Shown: positions 21,698-32,218 of the stretch, in pieces
Position numbering within the stretch: position 1 is the stretch's first letter
How the letters are laid out: every line of letters begins with the position of its first letter
Origin: Sycobia sp. Sy_11
Lineage: Eukaryota > Arthropoda > Insecta > Hymenoptera > Epichrysomallidae
NCBI GenBank assembly: GCA_018907035.1
Contig: JACCIC010000004.1
Span: forward strand, 3,404,001 to 3,468,000
Direction: 5' to 3'
DNA: 64,000 nt
Made by a program: the position numbers and the translations under genes
Notes under the pieces: model-generated
Databases searched by the model: none
What the model was told of the DNA's origin: nothing
The model's input: the letters and a program-made list of their open reading frames with translations, nothing else

Positions 21698-22979
21698 TCA
21701 GGTATGTGAATAAGTCTTTCCCGTTTTTTTCAAATTTTGAGCCTTTATTGTGAAAAAATGGTTACAAATGAATTATTGAAAGTATTGGCCATCGCTAGCT
21801 ACAACTTTTTCCCATCTTTCTGGCAACATACGAATCCCGTTGCGAAAAAATTCGACCGGTTTGGCCTCTATCCAGTCATCCACCCATTTTTTGGCTTCCT
21901 CGTAGGAATGGAAGTGCTGGTCAGCCAGGCCATGCGTCATCGATCTGAAGAGATGGTAATCAGACGGAGCAACGTCTGGACTATACGGCGGGTGGGGTAG
22001 GACTTCCCATTTGAGCGTTTCTAAGTATGTTTTCACCGGCGGTGCAACATGTGGGCGAGCATTGTCATGTTGCAAAATAACTTTGTCGTGCCTGTCGGAG
22101 TATTGTGGCCGTTTTTCTCGCAGTGCGCGGCTCAAACGCATCAATTGTCGTCGATAGACCTCGCCTGTGATCCTTTCATTCGGTTTCAGAAGCTCATAGT
22201 AAACCACACCTAGCTGGTCCCACCATATACAGAGCATGAGCTTGGCGCCATGAATATTTGGCTTGGCCGTCGATGATGATGCATGGCCGGGTAGTCCCCA
22301 TGATTTTCTTCGCTTCAGATTATCGTAAAGTATCCACTTTTCATCGCCAGTCACGATACGATGCAGAAAACCCTTTCTTTTATGTCGTTGAAGCAGCTGT
22401 TCGCAAGTGAAAAAACGCCGTTCGACGTCTCTCAGCTTCAGTTCGTACGGCACCCAATTTCCTTGCTTTTGGATCATTCCCATGGCTTTCAAACGCTTGG
22501 AAATGGTTGTTCGGTCAACTCCCAATGCTTCAGCAAGTTCTTCTTGCGTTTGACAAGAATCTTCATCAAGCAAAGTCGCCAATTCTCGATCTTCAAAGAT
22601 TTGCGGCCGCCCGGAACGCTCCTTGTCTTCCACGTCGAAATCACCGCTTTTGAAGCGTCGAAACCATCCGCGAACACTTGAATCATCGACACAATCTTCT
22701 CCATAAGCCTCCTGAAGCAATCGATGCGTCTCGGCAGCAGATTTCTTCAAATTGAACCAATAAAGTGAAACTTCCCGCAAATGACGTCGACTCGGCTCAA
22801 ATTTCGACATTTTCACGATATCAAAAATTTATGATGTGAAAAAATTTTAACTAATGTGTTAGTATGGAATTGTTGACATATGAATAAGCTTTGATTATGA
22901 CATATGTAACCATTGAATACTCGCACAGTATTGGTGGCGCCATCTCTTACAAAAAACGGGAAAGACTTATTCACACTCC
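21698..22979 (-). mobile_element. complete Mos1-like mariner
   Basis: The element is 1282 bp and flanked by TA on both sides (21696-21697 and 22980-22981). Terminal inverted repeats share GTGAATAAGTCTTTCCCG and a T-run. The outer ~8 bp differ between the two ends. The end next to the transposase start reads GGAGTGTGAATAAG and the other reads TCAGGTATGTGAATAAG. The copy at 27894-29178 shows the same difference, so it belongs to the family and is not damage. The single transposase frame inside is unbroken. This is the best candidate in the window for a recently active element. Confidence 0.95.
21773..22810 (-). CDS. mariner transposase, intact (345 aa)
   Basis: The transposase binds the terminal repeats and cuts and pastes the element at TA sites. 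The ATG at 22810 gives 345 residues (MSKFEPSRRHLREVSLYWFN), the length of the Mos1 enzyme. The N-terminal half has two HTH parts (KKSAAETHRLLQEAYGE; ELAEALGVDRTTISKRLKAMG). The linker WVPHEL reads WVPYEL here. The catalytic D,D34D triad is complete: Asp156 in TGDEKWI, Asp249 in HDNARPH and Asp284 in APSDYHLF. The C-terminus LPERWEKVVASDGQYF matches the family end. Two codons before the ATG are open but begin with GTG, so I chose the ATG. No frameshift or stop is seen, so it may be functional. Confidence 0.95.
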   Translation of the reverse strand: MSKFEPSRRHLREVSLYWFNLKKSAAETHRLLQEAYGEDCVDDSSVRGWFRRFKSGDFDVEDKERSGRPQIFEDRELATLLDEDSCQTQEELAEALGVDRTTISKRLKAMGMIQKQGNWVPYELKLRDVERRFFTCEQLLQRHKRKGFLHRIVTGDEKWILYDNLKRRKSWGLPGHASSSTAKPNIHGAKLMLCIWWDQLGVVYYELLKPNERITGEVYRRQLMRLSRALREKRPQYSDRHDKVILQHDNARPHVAPPVKTYLETLKWEVLPHPPYSPDVAPSDYHLFRSMTHGLADQHFHSYEEAKKWVDDWIEAKPVEFFRNGIRMLPERWEKVVASDGQYFQ

Positions 22980-23960
22980 TAATATTATTATTTATTATGT
23001 CATTGTCTATTATTATTTCACTTACCTCGGCATTTCATTAACTTATTAAATTTGTCATTGCTCCTTTTTAATTCATAATTATTTCCTTTTTTCCAAATTT
23101 GTTTCTTTTTCCTTAATTTATCACCATTTGTCATTATCAATTCATAGTTTGTTTTATCATTTGTGTTGGTCGTTACCTTTCATCCATATTTTTACCTTCA
23201 TCATTTTGTCCTTTCCTATTTATTAATTTAATCAATATAATAAGTAATCTTATAAACTTGAATCAAGTAGTTACTAAAATAAAGCTTATTTTTCTAAACA
23301 GCAGAACACAAATATTGGGAATTAAATGAGTATTTTCTTATTTTGAGAAAATATATCCTTAAACCAATAAATTCAAATTTAATATCAGGGAAATAAATTC
23401 TTCGATTAATTAATTATGTCCTAGATTATAGTCAAGATTTTCTAGAGAATGAGTGGCTGAGATTATAAATTAAATAAATATTTTCTTATATTAGGAAAAT
23501 ATATCCTTGAATCAATAACTGCAGATTTTGAATCAAAAAGTTTAGTTCTTTGATTCAAGCCTACAAAGCAAATAAATATACACTTGGATTCGGAATTTCA
23601 ATACTTCATTCAAGAAATTTAATTTAAAATGAAGAATCTTATTCCTATCTGTAAAACAATATTTACTTGAAATACGTTTTTATTTTCTAGAAACATGGAA
23701 ATTCAAGTATGTTAAATTATTAAAAGTAGTGCATACTTTCTTGATTCAAAACATTATTTTCTTGATTTTAAAAATCAAAATTTTAAACTAAGCAAATAAT
23801 TTCTTAACTTTTACAATGCATACGTTAATTTACTTTTATTACATTTATTTCATCACTTTTAATTTTAAATTAACATTATATTATATGATGAAAGTTGTTA
23901 ATTAGGTCGAGTCTCGGTTGAGAGGGAAGGATATTTCGAAATAAATCTATATTATATGGA
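22980..23960. other. AT-rich, no gene seen
   Basis: Continues the TTATCATT-type DNA interrupted by the mariner, then AT-rich DNA with repeats near 23335-23365 and 23490-23520 (ATTTTCTTAT.TT.GAAAATATATCCTT). Confidence 0.5.
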
Positions 23961-23971
23961 ATTCTTTTTGT

Positions 23972-23987
23972 GGCCCTGAAAAGGGCC
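23972..23987 (-). terminator. histone-type mRNA 3' stem-loop
   Basis: On the minus strand the 16 nt GGCCCTTTTCAGGGCC match the canonical histone stem-loop (GGYCYTTTTCAGRGCC type: 6-bp stem, TTTC loop). The 5' flank is ACAAAAC and the 3' flank ACAAAAAG, also as in animal histone genes. In replication-dependent histone mRNAs this hairpin binds SLBP and directs U7-dependent cleavage in place of polyadenylation. No histone coding sequence is recognisable upstream. Confidence 0.8.
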
Positions 23988-24128
23988 GTTTTGTCCTTCC
24001 CTTCCGGTGGCTACCGAGGGTGATACCAGGGAGGGTTCGATATGGAGAGACGAACGGGGGTGGACGGAGTGTACGCACCGCTCGTCTCCGACTTGCGTTC
24101 CGATTTCGATGTGGGACAGCCTGTCCCA

Positions 24129-24446
24129 CTAAGGCGATGCGCGAGATCGCCGGGGGTCCTTCTCCTTCAAACGCCGCTGGATCGAAGAGAGGTTCCAGTC
24201 GGGGAGTTTGAAGGTGGTTGGGACGGATTTCTTTGGCTCCTCATCCTCCGAGGTGGCCGCCGAAAGTACCAGGGCCGGCAACCCCAAGTCAATTTCTCAG
24301 ATGTTCTCCGTGGTGGCCTCAGAAAATATCTTGCGGTTTCGATGGCGTCGCGAGTTTCGTTTGGTGCGCTGCCGCTCGTACGGCCTCCTAGATCTGCGGC
24401 GAGACCGTCCGTTCAAAGCTGTTGGGCAAGTGTCAGCAGGCTTCAT
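24129..24446 (-). pseudogene. unidentified basic ORF upstream of the histone-type stem-loop
   Basis: ATG at 24446. The first 49 codons are very rich in Arg (NGRSRRRSRRPYERQR, KRNSRRHRNRK) and end at a TGA (24297-24299). The same frame then stays open for another 55 codons of ordinary composition (LVLSAATSEDEEPKKSV, FKLPDWNLSSIQRRL) to a TAG at 24129-24131. It is 142 nt from that stop to the stem-loop. The basic N-terminus recalls chromatin or RNA-binding proteins, but it is not a histone and I do not recognise it. It could be a decayed gene, a mobile-element ORF or chance in GC-rich DNA. Confidence 0.35.
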
Positions 24447-25230
24447 TCTTCTATGCTGGTCGGGGGAAAAATGAATCTATTCCCCTCATGACCGGCTCTT
24501 TTAAAGCCTGAGCGGCCGCGACCCCGATCCCCGAAACTGGATTCGACCGCCGGCCCGTAGGGAGGGGGGATGAATGAAGGGCTCCGAGCAGGGACCCCGG
24601 AGAGTGCCCCGGAGGAACTCGTCCTCCGAAAATCCGTAGGCGCGTCTCTCGACGCGCCGGTGGGTCTCCGAAGGCCTTGGTCACCACTCTTATTCGTAGC
24701 TACTGGGTATCCAAACTCGTAACTCCTTTTGGAGAGGTGCCCTACCCGGAGTCCACGCCTCGGCCACCGTCCGTCTGACCGCGATTTCCGGATCGGACCT
24801 AGACGTTGCCCGTGGGCGTTGCTGCTCCTTCTCTATCTCTCTCTCCCCGCCGCTATTGGTGCAGCGGCGTACGGTGGCGCTGGCTTTCTCTCTCGGTCGA
24901 TCTGCGGTTCGGAAATGCGCCGCTCTCCCTTCGGTGTCGAGCCTTAGGAGGTTTGGTGGGAAAATAATAAAGCGATGGATATTTGGTGTTAAGACAAATA
25001 TTTATTTCTTCCGGGAGGGCCGGATCTCTCTCTTTCTCTCTCTCTCCCGCTCCTTTCGGTCTCGTTCTTTCCGAAAGCCCTTTCTTTTATTTCTGCACTT
25101 GCGACTCCTGTGGCGCCGTGAGGCTCCGTTGGTGATCGCAAGCGCTGATTGGCTCGGAATCGCCGCGGCGAAGAAAGGGGGTTTCGGAGATTTTACGCAT
25201 TCAGCGTAAACGCGCACAAGAATCTGGGGG
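24447..25230. other. GC-rich block with several perfect hairpins
   Basis: Hairpins in and next to the block include GGCGCGTC/GACGCGCC near 24641, CGGAGGA/TCCTCCG near 24610, GTGGGACA/TGTCCCAC at 24111-24129 and TTTACGC/GCGTAAA near 25192. A CT-rich run lies at 25024-25050. A CCAAT box is present on the minus strand (25147-25152, in GAGCCAATCAGCG). The block could be the promoter and 5' part of the transcript that ends at the stem-loop at 23972, but this is inference. Confidence 0.4.
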
Positions 25231-25283
25231 CCTATGCGTCGGCATATAACAAAGTCTTATAATTAATTTATTTCGCTTAAAAA

Positions 25284-25358
25284 CTTGGTCCTAACCGGGA
25301 TTCTATTAGCAGACCGTTAGATTCGCAAGCTAATGCCTTAATCATTTCGCTATCGCAG
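25284..25358 (-). repeat. degenerate tRNA-like sequence (tRNA pseudogene or tRNA-derived SINE head)
   Basis: On the minus strand GCGATAGCGAAATGATTAAGGC resembles a tRNA 5' half with an A-box-like segment. TTAG..TTGCGAA..CTAA resembles an anticodon arm, and ATCCCGGTTAGGACC a corrupted B box. Arms pair imperfectly and the acceptor stem does not close, so it is not a functional tRNA gene. Confidence 0.4.
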
Positions 25359-26974
25359 AACGCAGTGTAAAATTGTAAAAATCTTATATATCAATTTTAG
25401 ATCTGTTATAGGTACAAAATATGGAATTAATATATAGATTCCGATTAATAGAGTAAGCATTTATATATAATATATAGTTACATTATAACAATTTATATAT
25501 CGTTTTGGTTTTAATACATGATTTCTAACATCTAGATAAGATTTTAGTCAATGTAACTTTTTTAGGTATAAGAAGCTGAAAAATAATTATTGTTTGTATT
25601 ATTTTATATCATTGAAAAAATATCTACTAATATCAAGTGTGAACCGATCACGAGCAATGCAATAATAAGACTAAAATAAAAGATTGCGGGTGAAAAGATC
25701 AGTAACATATAGCTTGCTTAAAAACTTTGAAATATTTCCTAGAAATAAATCATTATTTTAAAACTTCTTGATAGTACAAATATATATTAAACAAATCTAC
25801 ATAATCATAGATAAAATTTTCTTAAATGTACTTTTCTAAGATATATGAAACTGAAAAATAACTATTTTTTGTATTATTCTATATCACTGAAAAAATTGTT
25901 TGCTAATATCAAATAAATATTTATGTGCCTTGTATCGGATAAAGAATTATTTCTTAAATTAAACTTAAAACAAATATTATCTTAGATTGTGAAATAAGTT
26001 ACTTAAAATAGGAAAACTATAATCTAAAAAATTCCTTCATCAAGAACTTATTCGCTTGAATTAAAACGACATAAGCTACATATTTTACATCATCCGTTCA
26101 ACTAAACCGAAGGAGTTATGGATTTCTCGAAATTAGCTAAAAAGTAAAAAATTACTTACCTAGTTTTCCCCATATTTTTTATTACTGCTGAATTTCACGC
26201 AAAAATTATTAATTATTAGAGTAGTACTAAATTTATGAACAGATAACGTACATAAGGACCCCTCAAAATATAGAAATTCTTCATCGATTAAAAATTGATT
26301 AAAATCATAATTACACAATTTATAAAAATAATAGAATGAAAATCGAAAAAATTTTCGGTAAACTTATATTTAAAAATGTATTTGAAAAGCGACTCGTGTA
26401 ATATTCATAAATAGAATATAAATCAAGAAAGGGGCTTCTTTTCAATAATATTATTATAAAATCAAATTATAGAGATAAAATTCATAATTTTTTATCTATC
26501 TTGTTCTGGACACTAGTAATTCTTCTCGATGCGGTCTCCGTAAAAGGTGGCAAAAACAACAACTTTTTTAATTTTTTAAAAAATATTTATACTTTTTACT
26601 TTTCAATCTAAACAATATGATGTATAGAAATTCAAACTGTCTGTATAAATTATGAAATAATGTTTACAATTATCCCGAAAAAAGAAGAATATGGTCGGAT
26701 TTTGGAATCTCGAGTACAAGCGGGATAGAATTTCAATACTTAAAAGTTTAAGAGCTCATAAAATTATTTTACAAGAACTTGTATCTGAAAATATACCGCG
26801 ACGACTGTATTAAATAATTCAGCACGATAATTCAGCCAGTTAATAAACTCACATAATTTCTTGCAGGAACCGATCGAATGGCAATACTCCCATATTAATA
26901 ACAAAATTATGTTTGCAAAGCCTTGTCGACAGGAATAAATATAATAGAAATTTATACCCAGGATTAAAGCATAT
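25359..26974. other. AT-rich, no gene seen
   Basis: Two related segments occur near 25550-25630 and 25830-25910 (AAGCTGAAAAATAA.TATT and ATATCA.TGAAAAAAT), hinting at an old dispersed or tandem repeat. Nothing else recognised. Confidence 0.5.
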
Positions 26975-27236
26975 TGTTGGAATTAGCGTTATGCGCAGCG
27001 CCCTCGTGGCACGATGCCTAATGAGTATATACATGTGTGTGTATGGACGCACCGCTCGGCCGCCCTTTGCAGCCTCGCGACGTAGTCAGTTCGTTGTATA
27101 GCCTTAAGCTTGCTAGACGTGTTTTGCTAGATCTGTTCATAACTCTTTGTATTCGCTAGACCAGTTAATACTACATTAAAGACTTGATTATTAGAAGCTT
27201 ATAACTCTGCTTTATTTATTCTTCCTAAATCCATCA
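26975..27236 (+). repeat. copia 5' LTR
   Basis: TG...CA ends, 262 bp. Directly after it comes GGTTATTGGGCTACAGCACG, which resembles the copia-style primer-binding site based on an internal fragment of initiator tRNA-Met (GGTTATGGGCCC in Drosophila copia). The bases before it are CATAT. Confidence 0.95.
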
Positions 27237-27893
27237 GGTTATTGGGCTACAGCACGCTTCAACTGCGCGAAGCCTTTGTGTTTAAACAAATTCGTAAGTT
27301 TTACGAAATTTAGATTTGCATAAAATCCACGTGGTTGCAGACAAAGCAACAAAGCTTTACTAAACTTTCAAAATCAGTAGAAGTGAAAAGTGTAAAATGT
27401 GTGCGCGCTAAGGCCTTTTTATCGTAGTATTAGAAGTGATTAAATAATAAAACTGTATTAGATTTAAAATTAGAAGTGTAATATTCTAGAAGGAAGATAT
27501 AATATATAATTAAGATGAGTCAATTATCGTACATTGTTTCAGAGAGAAAAGGTATGAAAAATACTTAAAATTGTAAGTAAATTAAATTAAATAAAATGTA
27601 ACACCTAAGAACAGAGGAATATAAATTCAGAGATTTAAACAAAGATTATATATATAGATGTTAAAATTAATTATTGAATGCTGTAAATTAAACATTATAA
27701 ATTATGAACGTTTAAGATTCTCAGTTTACAAAAAAAAATTCTTAAATGATTATTTGTTACCTAAAAAAACGGTTAAAAAGTGATGAGTTAATTGCAAAAA
27801 TTAGAAAAGTCAAAATTAGATGCTTGTAGAAATTAACAAAAACTAGAAGTAAAAATGCACAAAAATTAGAAGTAAAATGTATGAAAATTATTA

Positions 27894-29178
27894 GGAGTGT
27901 GAATAAGTCTTTCCCGTTTTTTGTAAGAGATGGCGCCACCAATACTGTGCGAGTATTCAATGGTTACATATGTCATAATCAAAGCTTATTCATATGTCAA
28001 CAATTCCATACTAACACATTAGTTAAAATTTTTTCGCATCATAAATTTTTGATATCGTGAAAATGTCGAAATTTGAGCCGAGTCGACGTCATTTGCGGGA
28101 AGTTTCACTTTATTGGTTCAATTTGAAGAAATCTGCTGCCGAGACGCATCGATTGCTTCAGGAGGCTTATGGAGAAGGTTGTGTCGATGATTCAAGTGTT
28201 CGCGGATGGTTTCGACGCTTCAAAAGCGGTGATTTCGACGTGGAAGACAAGGAGTATTCCGGGCGGCCGCAGATCTTTGAAGATCGAGAATTGGCGACTT
28301 TGCTTGATGAAGATTCTTGTCAAACGCAAGAAGAACTTGCTGAAACATTGGGAGTTGACCGAACAACCATTTCCAAGCGTTTGAAAGCCATGGGAATGAT
28401 CCAAAAGCAAGGAAATTGGGTGCCGTACGAACTGAAGCTGAGAGACGTCGAACGGCGTTTTTTCACTTGCGAACAGCTGCTTCAGCGACACAAAAGAAAG
28501 GGTTTTCTGCATCGTATCGTGACTGGCGATGAAAAGTGGATACGTTACGATAATCCGAAGCCAAGAAAATCATGGGAACTACCCGGCCATGCATCATCAT
28601 CGACGGCCAAGCCAAATATTCATGGCGCCAAGCTCATGCTCTGTATATGGTGGGACCAGCTAGGTGTGGTTTACTATGAGCTTCTGAAACCGAATGAAAG
28701 GATCACAGGCGAGGTCTATCGACGACAATTTATCCGTTTGAGCCGCGCACTGCGAGAAAAACGGCCACAATACTCCGACAGGCACGACAAAGTTATTTTG
28801 CAACATGACAATGCTCGCCCACATGTTGCACCACCGGTGAAAACATACTTAGAAAAGCTCAAATGGGAAGTCCTACCCCACCCGCCGTATAGTCCAAACG
28901 TTGCTCCGTCTGATTACCATCTCTTCAGATCGATGACGCATGGCCTGGCTGACCAGCACTTCCATTCCTACGAGGAAGCCAAAAAAATGGGTGGATGACT
29001 GGATAGAGGCCAAACCGGTCGAATTTTTTCGCAACGGGATCCGTATGTTGCCAGAAAGACGGGAAAAAGTTGTAGCTAGCGATCGCCAATACTTTCAATA
29101 ATTCATTTGTAACCATTTTTTCACAAGAAAGGCTCAAAATTTGAAAAAAAAACGGGAAAGACTTATTCACATACCTGA
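27894..29178 (+). mobile_element. Mos1-like mariner, second copy (inserted in the copia leader)
   Basis: 1285 bp, flanked by TA (27892-27893, 29179-29180). It has the same asymmetric terminal inverted repeats as the copy at 21698-22979 and is very similar to it throughout by eye, but in the opposite orientation. It interrupts a ~21-bp tandem repeat of the copia leader, so it inserted after the copia element had arrived. Confidence 0.95.
28063..28998 (+). pseudogene. mariner transposase, C-terminal frameshift
   Basis: ATG at 28063. It is nearly identical to the intact protein at 21773-22810 up to residue ~309, with Asp156, Asp249 and Asp284 all present. A run of seven A (28981-28987, six in the other copy) adds one base in ..YEEAKK, so the frame ends prematurely at 28998 after 311 residues. 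The remaining ~34 codons continue in another frame to about 29101. The catalytic core is whole, but the missing C-terminus makes normal activity unlikely. A few substitutions are seen (for example SPN for SPD before APSD). Confidence 0.95.
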
Positions 29179-29592
29179 TAGAAGTAAAAATGCATGAAAA
29201 TTAGAAGTAAAATGCATGAAAATTAGAAATAAAAATGCATGAAAATTAGAAGTAAAATGCATGAAAATTAGAAGTAAAAATGCAAAAATTAGAAGTAAAA
29301 ATGCTTAAAACTAAATATAAAAATGTAAAATCAAAACGATAAAGATTTAGACGTTAAAGTAATACTTAGAAATCTATGAGAAAAAGAATCTTAAAACTTC
29401 CAGAAAGCATTCAAAGAAAACCGAAAATTCGAAATATGAAGTTCTGGGAAGAAAAGAAAGTAACCGTTAAAAAGGGGGGCGGTAAATTCAAGGAAATCGA
29501 AAACCGCGCAGAAAAAGTCCCGCGCGAAAACACGTGGGCAGCAATCGTTGAAAACAAAGACGCGCGTGCGTATGCAGCAGCACACTGCATGT

Positions 29593-29635
<43 letters not shown>

Positions 29636-30250
29636 GTTAGTATACTGCATGCACGCGAAAGGTAGAGAGAGAGAGAGATATAGTAAAGCTATACTACAAC
29701 TTAGAAAGAAAGCTAGATATGTATTAAAATGTAGATGAATAATAAATTAAAGTTATGTAGATTGTTGTATTGAATTTATACATTTAAATTGTTGAATGTT
29801 ATTAAAAATTATATTTGCATATAATAAAAATTTAGAAAATAAAAAGTTATAAATTAGACGGATAAAAATATGATAATTGTTAATGTGCTTGAAATTATTT
29901 AGCAACATTTGGAATTTTATAAAAATAAAATAAAACAATTGTTGTAAACAATTTATATATGAACAATTGGTTAATTGTTAATTAAATCTAGAAGTATTAG
30001 AATACACAAGAATAGTGTGTAAATGTATGTGTGTCTGTGTGTGTGTGTGCACATCGATTGCACGCATACACACAAACGTACAATAAGCTAGAGTGTACAT
30101 ATACTACGAGAACAAGCAAAAGGGTGAGCGTGTGCACATACGTCTGTGCGCATACAACCCATGCTGGAATACAGATCACAGAGAAGTATTGGTGCACTTA
30201 CACGCACCGTCGGTAGCGTGTCCGTGAGTGCCGCAGAAAGAGCGCGCCGA

Positions 30251-30415
30251 GTGAGAGAGAGGTCCGACCGGTGTGAGAGAGAGCGCGCGGCCGAGGAGTG
30301 GGGCCGACTGTGCGAGAGAGAGGTCCGACCGTGGGAGAGAGAGCGCGCGGCGGAGGAGTGGGGCGCGACTGTGCGAGAGAGAGGTCCGATACGTGCGAGA
30401 GAGAGAACCGCGCCG
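30251..30415 (+). repeat. ~60-bp tandem repeat, GA/CG-rich
   Basis: Three units starting GTG.GAGAGAGAGGTCCGA at 30251, 30310 and 30371. Each is followed in the first two by GAGCGCGCGGC.GAGGAGTG. They lie within the copia leader. Confidence 0.9.
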
Positions 30416-31640
30416 CAGCCGTAGTCGTGTGTTAAAGTATCCATCCGCACCGTGCCGAGTCCGCCGAGAAATGAACTGCGCAAGCGCGACGCGCCGAGAG
30501 GGGCGTGAGCCAATGAGAGCGCGCGACGGAAAGTAAAAGATCTCCGCTTAGAGTAGATGTAGAAGCAAGAGAGAGAAAAATCCGCGCGCGCGACAAACTG
30601 TAGAATAGATAGCCGAGATGCGTTGAGTCTAGAGTCGTGTTAATTCGCTATATAATAACTCAAATGACGTTCAGATTGTATCTAAAAATCACTAAATTAA
30701 TAGTAATAACTTATGATATAATAGAGAATTTTTAAAGGGAATTTAGCGCGACTGGATTAAAAGCAACGTGAATTTAGAAATATTAAATCATGTGAAAATT
30801 GAAGATAGCGCGCGCGACTTTCGCGCCGTCTCTGACTCAACGTGGGCGTATTGGCTGCGCTGTATGTGGCATTATAACGGACTTCTACCTCGTTATAATT
30901 GCGATGCGATCTCCAGCTGCGGGTGAAAACCATTAGCCTGCATTGCAGCTGTCGAGTGCGAGATGTGTATAGGTGTGAGAGTGTAATTGCGGGACGCGTA
31001 ATTTAGAAATGAGAGTAGAGTGTAACAGCAGTTTTGGTATCCTTGGTAGAAGAGGATACCATGTAAAAACTAAGATGTGATTACGCAATTACACGTGGTC
31101 CTCATTGCCTGTGGGTGCTAATACTTTCTTAGTGTTTGCAGGCAACTGAGTCGAATAGCCAATAAGAGAATCGCGTGTGGACACTGCTGGGAAAATAAGT
31201 ACGGGCCCATACAGAGGATATAACGACACCACACGGATTGATGTGCGCACATTAAACAAATAAATAAATTTGTTGCTTAGATATCTAGATGAGGGGGTAG
31301 TTAGATGTATGCTCCGAGTCGTGACGGGGATTAATACTTTCTTCGCTCTTGTACACTCGTTTCGAGCCTGAGATCACATTGTTGCTAGCATCCAATGTTT
31401 GTATCTGTTGATTGAATATTTCAAATTAGATCAGAGGAATTCCGAAATCAGAGCCCCAGCTAGAGCCATCCACCACCACCTATGCGATGCTATTAGGTGT
31501 ATGCGATGTGATTAGATGCATGAGATATGATTAGAAAGTTTGAGATATTATTAGATAGTACGCGACGCGATATTTGACAGTAATTGCTAAGTTAGTTAAT
31601 ATTCATTTATTAATTAAATATTTCTTTAAAACAGGTCTTG

Positions 31641-32198
31641 ATGAGAGAACTCATCCTACTATTGCTGACGCATTTAAAAGAATTTGGGGTGTTTGGGGTG
31701 TTTGGGAAATGTTTGTATCTCACGCCTCGAGGTAAACAGGTGTATGTTTCACTGGTCAGTCCAGAGGCTTCAAGCGTGTATATATATTTTTCTGACGAGA
31801 AAATCCTGCAAGTCGGGAATATGTTGACCGAAAATGAAAAGGAGGTTTTGGTAAAAGAATGGCCGAGAGGCGTAAAGACTCTGAGACTGGACATACCAGA
31901 GTCATGCGGTAGAGAACCGATTACACGCGACGAATTACGTCGTGCTCTGGAAGACCTAGAAAGGAAAACGGACGCTAGAATGACGGAAGCTAGACTAGAT
32001 GCAGCTAGAGAGCGGAGCGAGTTCTTCCGCCAGCAGCGAGAAGCGAATAAAGAGCTTTTTGAAGGGATTGCTTCTCATTTAAATGAGACCCTGCGGGTTC
32101 ATACACTGAATATACAGGCGATAAAAGAAAAAGATTCGAAACTGCAAATTAAAAACGTTGAGGTAATAACTGACATGAGAAACAGTGTGATGAAATAA
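31641..32198 (+). pseudogene. copia Gag, N-terminal part
   Basis: The open frame from ATG 31641 runs to a TAA at 32196. Its middle is clearly protein-like (MLTENEKEVLVKEWPRG; EPITRDELRRALEDLERK), followed by a helical charged stretch to IKNVEVITDMRN. The first 30 residues (MRELILLLLTHLKEF) look artificial. In the alternative frame the same bases read LDERTHPTIADAFKRIWG, which would join in frame with the short leader frame ending at 27552 if the leader were spliced. The next ORF starts 20 nt after the stop in a different frame. Confidence 0.6.
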
Positions 32199-32218
32199 GA
32201 AACAACGTAGCTAGAGCG

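Larger units (their letters stand above)
27237..31640 (+). other. copia leader region with simple and tandem repeats
   Basis: No long coding frame. It contains an ATG at 27514 with a short frame (MSQLSYIVSERK) running to a donor-like AAAAGGTATGA (27553). It also has ~21-bp tandem repeats (ATGAAAATTAGAAGTAAAATGC) at 27790-27890 and 29180-29310, now split by the mariner, and a GA microsatellite at 29594-29632. CG/GA-rich tandem units lie at 30251-30415, and hairpins such as ATTATAACG/CGTTATAAT near 30872 and GGTATCC/GGATACC near 31037. An acceptor-like TTTCTTTAAAACAG ends at 31634. Confidence 0.6.

Noticed and set aside
29376..29738. 120-codon frame with an ERERER run in the copia leader
   Set aside because: The run comes from a GA microsatellite, and the rest resembles no copia protein. 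Kept as leader DNA.
30088..30536. Arg/Ser-rich frames on both strands
   Set aside because: They coincide with the ~60-bp GA/CG tandem repeats, and both strands are open because of the repeat composition.
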